Source: Arenimonas soli
GTDB taxonomy: Bacteria > Pseudomonadota > Gammaproteobacteria > Xanthomonadales > Xanthomonadaceae
NCBI RefSeq assembly: GCF_014643775.1
Contig: NZ_BMKC01000002.1
Span: 1 to 64,000 of the forward strand
Direction of reading: 5' to 3'
Length of the DNA: 64,000 nucleotides
Below are positions 56,447 to 64,000 of the stretch, in pieces. How positions within the stretch are numbered: position 1 is the stretch's first letter; each line of letters begins with the position of its first letter. The position numbers were made by a program, and so were the translations under genes. A model generated the notes under the pieces. The model was not told where the DNA came from, ran no database searches, and saw only the letters and a list, made by a program, of their open reading frames with translations.

Positions 56447-56623
56447 CTACTTCACCAGGATCAGCTTGTCGTTGCGGGTGTGGCGCAGGCGGTAGACCTG
56501 GTCGCCGTGGCGGATGAGCACTTCGCGGCTGCCACGCATCAGCTCCCGGCTGTCGTGGTCAGCCTGGGCGCTGCTGCGGTGGGCCGAGGGAATCTGGGCG
56601 GGTTCGGGCTGGGGGGCGTGCAT
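56447..56623 (-). CDS. hemP: hemin uptake protein HemP
   Basis: 58 residues from ATG at 56623 (AAGGAG upstream). The C-terminal half SREVLIRHGDQVYRLRHTRN then DKLILVK matches HemP (l.h.g..Y.LR.TR..KLIL.K). HemP-type proteins assist haem utilisation and are Fur-repressed; a Fur box lies at 56653-56671. Missed by length-filtered gene finding. Confidence 0.92.
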   Translation of the reverse strand: MHAPQPEPAQIPSAHRSSAQADHDSRELMRGSREVLIRHGDQVYRLRHTRNDKLILVK

Positions 56624-56652
56624 GGCCGGCTCCTTGGGGAATCGACCTTGAT

Positions 56653-56671
56653 GATAATGATTCGCATTTGC
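56653..56671 (-). promoter_or_regulatory. Fur box upstream of hemP
   Basis: GATAATGATTCGCATTTGC matches the 19-bp Fur consensus GATAATGATAATCATTATC at 13 positions by eye, strongest in the left half. It lies 30 bases before the hemP start, within promoter distance. Confidence 0.8.
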
Positions 56672-56697
56672 ATGTCAACCCGCCCCGCCCGGAAACC

Positions 56698-57099
56698 TCA
56701 GTCCAGCGCCTGCAGGGTCTTCTGGATGTCTTCCACCGGCGAGTTGGTCAGCGTCTTGGCCACTTCGGCGACGACACGCTGCTGCACTTCCTGGTGCAGC
56801 AGGGGGCGCATGCGGCCCAGGGTGGTGGGGTCGGCGATCAGCACCAGTCGCTCGTAGCGGTGGTTCAGGGCGCCGTCGTTGAGCACCTGGGCCAGCTGCT
56901 TGGCGAAGGTGGCCTCGACGATCTGCTGGTCGGAGGCGTCCTTGGGCATGCTGCCCGCGGGGCCGTCGATCATTTCGCCCAGCTCGAGGATGTCGAACTG
57001 GTGCAGCTTGATCTTGTGTTCGTTGCCCTCGTTGCGGAACACGCGGGCGCCCGCGCCGTCGGCGACTACGATCAATGAATCGGCAGGAATCTTGGTCAT
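56698..57099 (-). CDS. host attachment protein family (PF10116)
   Basis: 133 residues from ATG at 57099. SLIVVADGAGARVFRNEGNE, GEMIDGPAGSMPKDASDQQI and LVLIADPTTLGRMRPLLHQE match the 'protein required for attachment to host cells' family, an eRF1-like/baeRF fold. The family name is historic; the actual role may be translational. Cytoplasmic. Confidence 0.88.
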   Translation of the reverse strand: MTKIPADSLIVVADGAGARVFRNEGNEHKIKLHQFDILELGEMIDGPAGSMPKDASDQQIVEATFAKQLAQVLNDGALNHRYERLVLIADPTTLGRMRPLLHQEVQQRVVAEVAKTLTNSPVEDIQKTLQALD

Positions 57100-57277
57100 G
57101 TTCGTCTCCGGGTGGTCTTGGCCCATGACTGTCTCGCACCGGCCATAAACCTGAGGTGAGTGGCCCGCGGCGCCACGCGGCCGGCCGCAGGGCGTGCATG
57201 CAGGAATGACTTTGTACCCGTATCGGGTCCAGACCGGCTGGGGTAGGGTTTGCCGACGCTCCCCGGGGATCCTTGCC

Positions 57278-59284
57278 ATGTCCATCCGACTGTTCGCCCT
57301 GCTGTTCATCGCGCCCGCCGTGCACGCCGGCGAGACCCGCGAGCTGCGCTACGACTGGCTCACCCAGGGCGAACCCAGCGGTTCGCTGGTGACGCGCATC
57401 GGCGAAGACGGCCAGCGGCACAGCAGCTTCGAGTTCAGCGACCGGGGGCGCGGGCCGAAGATCGAAGAACACATCCAGCTCGATGCCGCCGGATTGCCCG
57501 TGGCGATAACGGTCGAAGGGCGCACCTACATGGGCGCGTCCGTGCAGGAGGAATTCAAGCGCGACGGTGCCACGGCCCAATGGACCTCGACGCTCGACAG
57601 CGGCAGGCAGCAGCCCGAAGGCCCGGTGTTCTACGCCGCGGCCGAAGGCACCCCGGACCAGACCGCGCTGCTCGCCCGCGCCCTGCTCCGGGCCAAGGAC
57701 CAGCGCCTGGACCTGCTGCCGGCCGGCGAGGCGCGCATCGAGGCCCTGCAAAGCCATACCTTCCAAGTGAAGGGCCAGCCGGTGCGCGCCACGCTGCACG
57801 CCATCTCCGGCCTGGGCTTCACCCCCGACTTCATCTGGCTGGACGACAACAACGAGCTGTTTGCCTTGAGCTACGGCTGGATGGGCCTGGCGCCCGAGGG
57901 CGCCACCGGCGTCTTCAAGGAAGCCGGACGCCTGCAGGACGACGCCGAAGCGGCCTGGCTCCGCCGGCGCGCGGAGGAACTGACCCAGTCGATGCCGGGC
58001 CGCTGGTGCCTGCTTGGCGCACGCTGGTTGGACGTCGATGCAGGCGAGCTCAATGCGGCTTCGAACATCCTGGTCAGCGACGGGGTGATCGAAGCCGTGG
58101 GCACGCCGGCCAAGGTCGACTGCGCCGGACTGGCCAGCATTGACGCCGGCGGCCGGGTGGTGCTGCCCGGCCTGTGGGACATGCACGTGCATGCCGGCGC
58201 GGACGACGGCCTGCTGCACATCGCCAATGGCGTGACCGGCGTGCGCGATTTGGGCAACGACCACGAGGTGGTGATGGGGCTTGCGAAGGATTTCGCCAGC
58301 GGCGAGCTGGTCGGGCCGCGACTGCAGCGCTCTGGCTTCATCGACAAGAAGAGCCCCTACACGGCACCGACCGGCGCGCCGGTGGATACCCTCGAACAGG
58401 CCCTGGAGCAAATCGACGCCTACGCCGCCCAAGGCTATCCGCAGATCAAGATCTACTCGTCGATCCCGCCGGAATGGGTGTCGCCGATCGCCAAACGCAT
58501 CCACGGCCATGGCATGCGCCTTTCCGGCCACATCCCCGCCTTCATGACCGCCGAGGAAGCTGTCCGCCAGGGCTTCGACGAGATCCAGCACGTCAACATG
58601 CTGTTCCTGAACTTCCTGGCCGACGAAGAAACCGACACGCGGACGCCGGCGCGCTTCCTGAAGGTGGCCGAAAAAGGCGGCAGCCTGGACCTGGACAGTA
58701 CCCAGGTGCGCGACTTCATCGCCCTGCTCAAGGAGCGGGACGTGGTGGTGGATCCGACGGTCGCCATTTTCGACAACATGTTCCGCCACCGGTCGGGCGA
58801 GCTTTCGCCGATCCTGGCCAAGGTGGTCGACCACCTGCCGCCCAGCGTGCAGCGCGCGGCCCGCACCGGCCGGCTTGCCATCGATGACGAAAATGCCGCC
58901 CGCTATGCCGCCGCGGCGGACGCCCAGCTGGGCATGATCCGCCGGCTGCACGACGCGGGCGTGCGCCTGGTGCCCGGCACCGACGCCGTTGTCGGGTTCA
59001 CGCTGCATCACGAGCTCGAGCTCTATGCCAGGGCGGGCATTCCCAATGCCGAGGTCATCCGGCTGGCCACCTCGTCGGCGGCGGATATCGCCGACACCGG
59101 GGTGAAGGTGGGTCGCATCGCGCCGGGCCAGGCCGCCGACCTGCTGGTGGTCGACGGCGATCCGCTGCAGGACATTTCGGCCCTGCGTCGCGGCGTGCTG
59201 GTGGTGCGCGGCGACCGGGTGCACCGGCCGGATGCCATCTTCCGGAGTTTGGGAATCAAGCCGTTCGTCGAGGCGATTCCGTAA
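57278..59284 (+). CDS. exported metal-dependent amidohydrolase
   Basis: 668 residues from ATG 57278. Short signal peptide (MSIRLFALLFIAPAVHAG). An N-terminal beta domain of about 210 residues precedes the amidohydrolase TIM barrel: GLWDMHVHAG (HxH metal site), GHIPAF and EIQHVNM (metal His), and GTDAVVGFTLHHELELYARA (Asp). C-terminal DLLVVDGDPLQDIS closes the urease-like beta sandwich. Substrate unknown, probably a peptide or cyclic amide. Confidence 0.9.
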   Translation: MSIRLFALLFIAPAVHAGETRELRYDWLTQGEPSGSLVTRIGEDGQRHSSFEFSDRGRGPKIEEHIQLDAAGLPVAITVEGRTYMGASVQEEFKRDGATAQWTSTLDSGRQQPEGPVFYAAAEGTPDQTALLARALLRAKDQRLDLLPAGEARIEALQSHTFQVKGQPVRATLHAISGLGFTPDFIWLDDNNELFALSYGWMGLAPEGATGVFKEAGRLQDDAEAAWLRRRAEELTQSMPGRWCLLGARWLDVDAGELNAASNILVSDGVIEAVGTPAKVDCAGLASIDAGGRVVLPGLWDMHVHAGADDGLLHIANGVTGVRDLGNDHEVVMGLAKDFASGELVGPRLQRSGFIDKKSPYTAPTGAPVDTLEQALEQIDAYAAQGYPQIKIYSSIPPEWVSPIAKRIHGHGMRLSGHIPAFMTAEEAVRQGFDEIQHVNMLFLNFLADEETDTRTPARFLKVAEKGGSLDLDSTQVRDFIALLKERDVVVDPTVAIFDNMFRHRSGELSPILAKVVDHLPPSVQRAARTGRLAIDDENAARYAAAADAQLGMIRRLHDAGVRLVPGTDAVVGFTLHHELELYARAGIPNAEVIRLATSSAADIADTGVKVGRIAPGQAADLLVVDGDPLQDISALRRGVLVVRGDRVHRPDAIFRSLGIKPFVEAIP

Positions 59285-59294
59285 GGCGTCGGAT

Positions 59295-59612
59295 TGGTGG
59301 GCCCACCAGGACTCGAACCTGGAACCAAGGGATTCGCGTGGTTCCGGAGTTTCCCCCGGCGCGGACTATCTCTTCACCCTTCGCCGAAGCGGGTGGGGTG
59401 CGGGACGCTCTAGCCTGTGATCAAGGGCACTCCAGCCCCCAGGTAGTCTCTGCACCTTCCGGCGGTGTACCGCCGGCTTGGCTCAGGATTGCCGCCGTCC
59501 GTGTCGCCACGCCGCTGCGGTTTCCCTGAATTCATCCCGTTCTCGTCCGCCCATTCCTGGACGGCGACACCTTTCGATGAGTCCCCTGCTCTAACCATTG
59601 AGCTATAGGCCC
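59295..59612 (-). tRNA. ileX: tRNA-Ile(CAU), interrupted by a group I intron
   Basis: Exons 59577-59612 and 59295-59334 join into a full cloverleaf: acceptor GGGCCTA/TGGGCCC with A73 and encoded CCA, D-arm GCTC-AATGGTTA-GAGC, anticodon arm GGGGA-CTCATAA-TCCCT, T-arm CCAGG-TTCGAGT-CCTGG. Anticodon CAT in this body type is the lysidine-modified minor tRNA-Ile that reads AUA, not a Met tRNA. The gene is cut after position 36 by 242 bases that must be spliced out. Confidence 0.93.
59335..59576 (-). ncRNA. group I intron in tRNA-Ile(CAU)
   Basis: 242 nt. The 5' exon ends in U (CAT) and the intron ends in G, as group I requires; GTG at intron position 8 onward can pair as guide with CAU. Core signatures on the minus strand: CCTGAGCCAAGCC (59475-59487, P6/J6 region), GTGCAGAGACTA (59444-59455) and GATAGTCC (59363-59370), whose GACTA/TAGTC pair as P7. 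No homing-endonuclease gene. Same host gene and site as the 205-nt Azoarcus intron (subgroup IC3). Confidence 0.93.
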
Positions 59613-59764
59613 TGAAGCGCCGTCATTCTACCCTCGCGAGCCGCACAGGACCGGGATTGGCCAGCCCCGCCCGGAACAGGGCCACCTGGCCCGCCGGGCA
59701 GGGGGCGGCTGGAGACGGGGAAACGGCCACAGGCTAAGATTCCGCGACCTGGCCGGAAACCGCG

Positions 59765-60820
59765 ATGCCACTGGAAATCGTATTGCGCGCCGCGGGCGCG
59801 GCGGTGCTTCTGATGACGGCCTGCGTGCTGCTGGCCTCGGCACCGCGCGCGGCGCTTGCCCGGGCCTTCCTTCCTCTGGCGCTCGGTGTCGCCGGCTTCC
59901 TCGGGGTGAACACCGCCTTCGACGCGGCGGAACTGCCGGAACCGCTGTGGTCGATCTCGTCGTTCTGCAGCCGGATGGCCGCTCCGGCGCTTTGGCTGTT
60001 CTGCCTGGTGCTGTTCGACGGCGGTGTTCGCTCGCGTGGTGCCGCCGCCGCGGTGATCGGCACCTGGTTGCTGCTGGTGGTGGTCGACAAGCAGTACTTC
60101 GGCCCAAGGCCGGGGGGAATCCCTCTTTCTCCGGTCCTGGTCGGGCTGGGCACGGCGCTGGTGCTGCATGCCGGCTGGCGTGTGCTGGTCGAGCTGCGCG
60201 GCGACCTGGTCGAGCGGCGGCGGCGCGCACGGCCACTGTTCGCGCTGGTGCTGCTGGCCTTCCTCGCGCTGGACTTCGCGGTCGACGCGCTGCAGGGCTA
60301 CGGCTGGCGGCCCGCGTCCTTCTTGCTGCTGCAAAACGGTCTTGTTCTGGTGATGGGCAGCGGTCTGGCGATATGGCTGCTGCGCGCGGAACCGTCGCTC
60401 GCCACTGCCATTCGCAGCACTCCCCCCGCCCACGAACCGGCCGCCGACCCAGGGAAGGACCCCGAACTGGCGCTGCTGGCGCGGATCCAGGGGACGATGC
60501 GCGAAAGTCGCCTCTACCTGGATCCGGCGCTCACGATCAGGGCGTTCGCGCTCCGGGTGGGCCTGCCCGAACCGACCGTGCGGCGGGTGATCAACCATCG
60601 CCTCGGGCACGGCCACTTCAGCGGGTTCGTCAATGGCTACCGGGTCGAGGAGGCGAAGCGGCGGCTGCGCGACCCGGCCACGGCCGGCGACAAGATCCTG
60701 GCGGTGGCGCTTGATTCCGGGTTCGCGTCGCTGGCCTCGTTCAACCGGGTCTTCCGCGAGCTGGCCGGCTGCACGCCCAGCGCGTTCCGGGCGGGCGACG
60801 GCCGGCCGCACGGAGGCTGA
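59765..60820 (+). CDS. AraC-family regulator with N-terminal membrane domain
   Basis: 351 residues from ATG 59765. Six or seven hydrophobic helices in residues 1-205, then a C-terminal AraC HTH domain (about 245-345: LYLDPALTIRAFALRVGLPE, FNRVFRELAGCTPSAFR). Such regulators sense at the membrane and bind DNA as dimers. Its likely target is the CPBP gene immediately downstream, preceded by three phased repeats. Confidence 0.9.
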   Translation: MPLEIVLRAAGAAVLLMTACVLLASAPRAALARAFLPLALGVAGFLGVNTAFDAAELPEPLWSISSFCSRMAAPALWLFCLVLFDGGVRSRGAAAAVIGTWLLLVVVDKQYFGPRPGGIPLSPVLVGLGTALVLHAGWRVLVELRGDLVERRRRARPLFALVLLAFLALDFAVDALQGYGWRPASFLLLQNGLVLVMGSGLAIWLLRAEPSLATAIRSTPPAHEPAADPGKDPELALLARIQGTMRESRLYLDPALTIRAFALRVGLPEPTVRRVINHRLGHGHFSGFVNGYRVEEAKRRLRDPATAGDKILAVALDSGFASLASFNRVFRELAGCTPSAFRAGDGRPHGG

Positions 60821-60836
60821 GCAGCCTGGCTTCGCG

Positions 60837-60890
60837 GGTTTCGGGGAGACGGCAAGGGTTTTGGGGAGTGATCCCGCCGGTTTTGGGGAG
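60837..60890 (+). promoter_or_regulatory. three phased direct repeats, candidate AraC operators
   Basis: GGTTTCGGGGAG (60837-60848), GGTTTTGGGGAG (60857-60868) and GGTTTTGGGGAG (60879-60890) are spaced 20 and 22 bases apart, about two helix turns, so all lie on one DNA face. They sit between the AraC-type gene and the CPBP gene start at 60947. Confidence 0.72.
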
Positions 60891-60946
60891 CCTCGACGCA
60901 GCCCCGGCACCAAGAATGGTGCCCCCTCCCCGATCCTCCCTTCGCC

Positions 60947-61819
60947 ATGCCCACCCATACCATTCCCTCCGTTTCCAGCCCCGATGCGGCCACGGGCAAG
61001 ACCCTGGCCTTCCCGGGCTCCGCCGCGCCGGCGACCCGCCGCTCGCCGGTCGCGACCTCGGTGGTGGTCATCCTCGCCTTCCTGGCGGTCAACGCGATCG
61101 GGCTGGTGCCGTTCCGCGCCGTCGCCGGGGATCTCACCGGCTGGTCGCGCATGGCCGCGCTGGCCACGGTCGGCTACGGCCTCTACCTCGTGGTGCCACT
61201 GCTGGTCGCCGTTTGGCTGGTGGGCCGGCACCAGGCGATCGCCAGCCTCGGGCTGGCCGGGTCGCCGTGGCAGGGGCTGGGCGTCGCGGCGGCCTGCAGC
61301 GCGATCGTGCTGGCTTGGATCGCCGCCACGTCGTCACCGATCCCGCCTGACCAGCTCGCGCTGGCGCTGGTGCGGACCGCGCTGCTTCCCGGCCTCGCCG
61401 AGGAGATTCTTTTTCGCGGCTTCCTGTTCGGCGTGCTCTGGCGCTACGCACGCTGGGGGTTCCTGCCTGCGGCACTGCTGTCGTCGGTGGTGTTTGGGCT
61501 CGAGCATGTCTACCAGGGCAACGACGCGAGCGAGGCATTCGCGATCGCCGTACTGACCGGCATCGGGGGCGTCTGGTGGTCCTGGCTGCTGGTGGAGTGG
61601 CGCTGGAACCTGTGGGTGCCAATCAGCTTCCACGTGCTGCTCAACGCGTACTGGACCGCGTTCGCAGTCGCGGATGACGCATTCGGAAGCGCCATGGCGG
61701 TCGCCGTTCGGCTCGCATGCATCGCGCTTTCGGTGCTGGCGACCCTGGTGTATGTGCGCCGACACGGCGGCCGGCAGGTGACCGGCTCCGCCTGGATCCG
61801 GGGTCGGGCGCCGGCCTGA
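60947..61819 (+). CDS. CPBP family intramembrane metalloprotease
   Basis: 290 residues from ATG 60947. Seven or eight helices. CPBP (Abi/Rce1-like) motifs: EEILFRGFLFG (motif 1, EExxxR), FGLEH (motif 2, FxxxH-type) and SFHVLLNAYW (motif 3, HxxxN). Rce1-like proteases cut membrane proteins or take part in bacteriocin self-immunity. Ends at a strong terminator. Confidence 0.9.
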   Translation: MPTHTIPSVSSPDAATGKTLAFPGSAAPATRRSPVATSVVVILAFLAVNAIGLVPFRAVAGDLTGWSRMAALATVGYGLYLVVPLLVAVWLVGRHQAIASLGLAGSPWQGLGVAAACSAIVLAWIAATSSPIPPDQLALALVRTALLPGLAEEILFRGFLFGVLWRYARWGFLPAALLSSVVFGLEHVYQGNDASEAFAIAVLTGIGGVWWSWLLVEWRWNLWVPISFHVLLNAYWTAFAVADDAFGSAMAVAVRLACIALSVLATLVYVRRHGGRQVTGSAWIRGRAPA

Positions 61820-61840
61820 ATTGTCCGGCAGCTAATGGAA

Positions 61841-61864
61841 ACGGCCGCTTTCGCGGCCGTTTTT
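61841..61864 (+). terminator. rho-independent terminator after the CPBP gene
   Basis: ACGGCCGC TTTC GCGGCCGT (8-bp stem, 61841-61860) followed by TTTT; preceded by GGAA. On the other strand it can also end rpoD transcripts. Confidence 0.88.
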
Positions 61865-61878
61865 CCACTCACCCCCGG

Positions 61879-61901
61879 CCCTCTCCCGCAAGGGGAGAGG
61901 G
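61879..61901. repeat. CCCTCTCCC...GGGAGAGGG hairpin repeat
   Basis: A 9-bp perfect stem with GCAAG loop inside ACCCCCGGCCCTCTCCCGCA, a form of short palindromic repeat common in intergenic DNA of Xanthomonadaceae. Just 12 bases beyond the rpoD stop. Confidence 0.65.
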
Positions 61902-61912
61902 AGGAGAAGCGC

Positions 61913-63769
<1,857 letters not shown>

Positions 63770-63866
63770 GAAAACGTGTCCCGAGACGAGGGAAAATGGA
63801 ACCGCGCAGTATACAGGACGCCCGCCCACCTAGCTATCTGTTTGATTAACCGGGGGTTTTGGGCGC

Positions 63867-64000
63867 CTAGGACTGCAGCCGGAAGGTCACTGGGCCATCG
63901 TTGGCCAGGCTGACAAGCATGTGGGCGCCAAAGCGGCCGGTTTCAAGGACCGGGTGCCGGGCCCGGCACAGTTCGACCAGCCGCTCGAAGCCCCGCCGGC
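63867..64000 (-). CDS. dtd: D-aminoacyl-tRNA deacylase, 3' part
   Basis: C-terminal about 43 residues only; the gene continues past the window edge. The tail [20 protein letters not shown] then FRLQS matches Dtd, whose NDGPVT motif forms the active site with the SQFTL motif lying outside the window. It removes D-amino acids from tRNA. Confidence 0.92.
   Translation of the reverse strand, partial: RRGFERLVELCRARHPVLETGRFGAHMLVSLANDGPVTFRLQS

Noticed and set aside
59293-59612. Two tRNA halves as separate degenerate tRNA fragments
   Set aside because: The halves fit perfectly into one tRNA-Ile(CAU), and the intervening DNA has group I core motifs, so a split gene explains both.

Overview
High-GC gammaproteobacterial chromosome, most likely Xanthomonadaceae/Lysobacteraceae. 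Support for this is the lptM-dapF-DUF484-xerC-hslVU block, algR next to hemC, a gpmI-envC-ctp cluster, a lone GspE/PilB ATPase and a 618-residue RpoD. The genus cannot be fixed from the sequence alone.

Region 1 (1-13085) is the distal part of a chromosomal integron: 34 recognisable attC sites delimit 33 complete cassettes plus the tail of one more. All genes read rightwards and attC sites decay rightwards, so the integrase and attI should lie left of the window; no intI is present here. Most cassette genes encode small membrane proteins, lipoproteins or zinc-ribbon proteins. Recognisable ones are two LMW-PTP-like phosphatases, a TonB C-terminal-domain protein and a PAP2-like protein. Seven cassettes have no convincing gene. 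Five of these belong to one sequence family, and all seven ORF-less cassettes, and only they, carry a long (88-89 bp) attC instead of the usual ~57 bp one.

Region 2 (13086-16960) is a worn transition zone: a SUKH-family gene broken by an in-frame stop, several small secreted or membrane proteins, and two decayed attC sites (14605-14661 and 15377-15433). These show that the array once reached at least 15.4 kb.

Region 3 (16976-64000) is core genome. In order it holds a DMT exporter, DUF4262 protein and methyltransferase; ctp-envC-gpmI; a beta-repeat secreted protein and M28 peptidase; an alpha/beta hydrolase and M1 peptidase; GspE-like ATPase, UbiE, ArsC; an ECF sigma factor with a coupled membrane protein; hslUV-xerC-DUF484-dapF-lptM; an S9 peptidase; GNAT and RimK-like proteins; a lipocalin and patatin; a WYL regulator divergent from a soeA-SLC13-soeB-soeC operon (molybdenum sulfite-dehydrogenase type); hemC-algR; a Fur-boxed hemP; and an amidohydrolase. 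Near the right end are a tRNA-Ile(CAU) gene interrupted by a 242-nt group I intron, an AraC-type membrane regulator facing a CPBP protease across three phased direct repeats, rpoD, and the 3' end of dtd.
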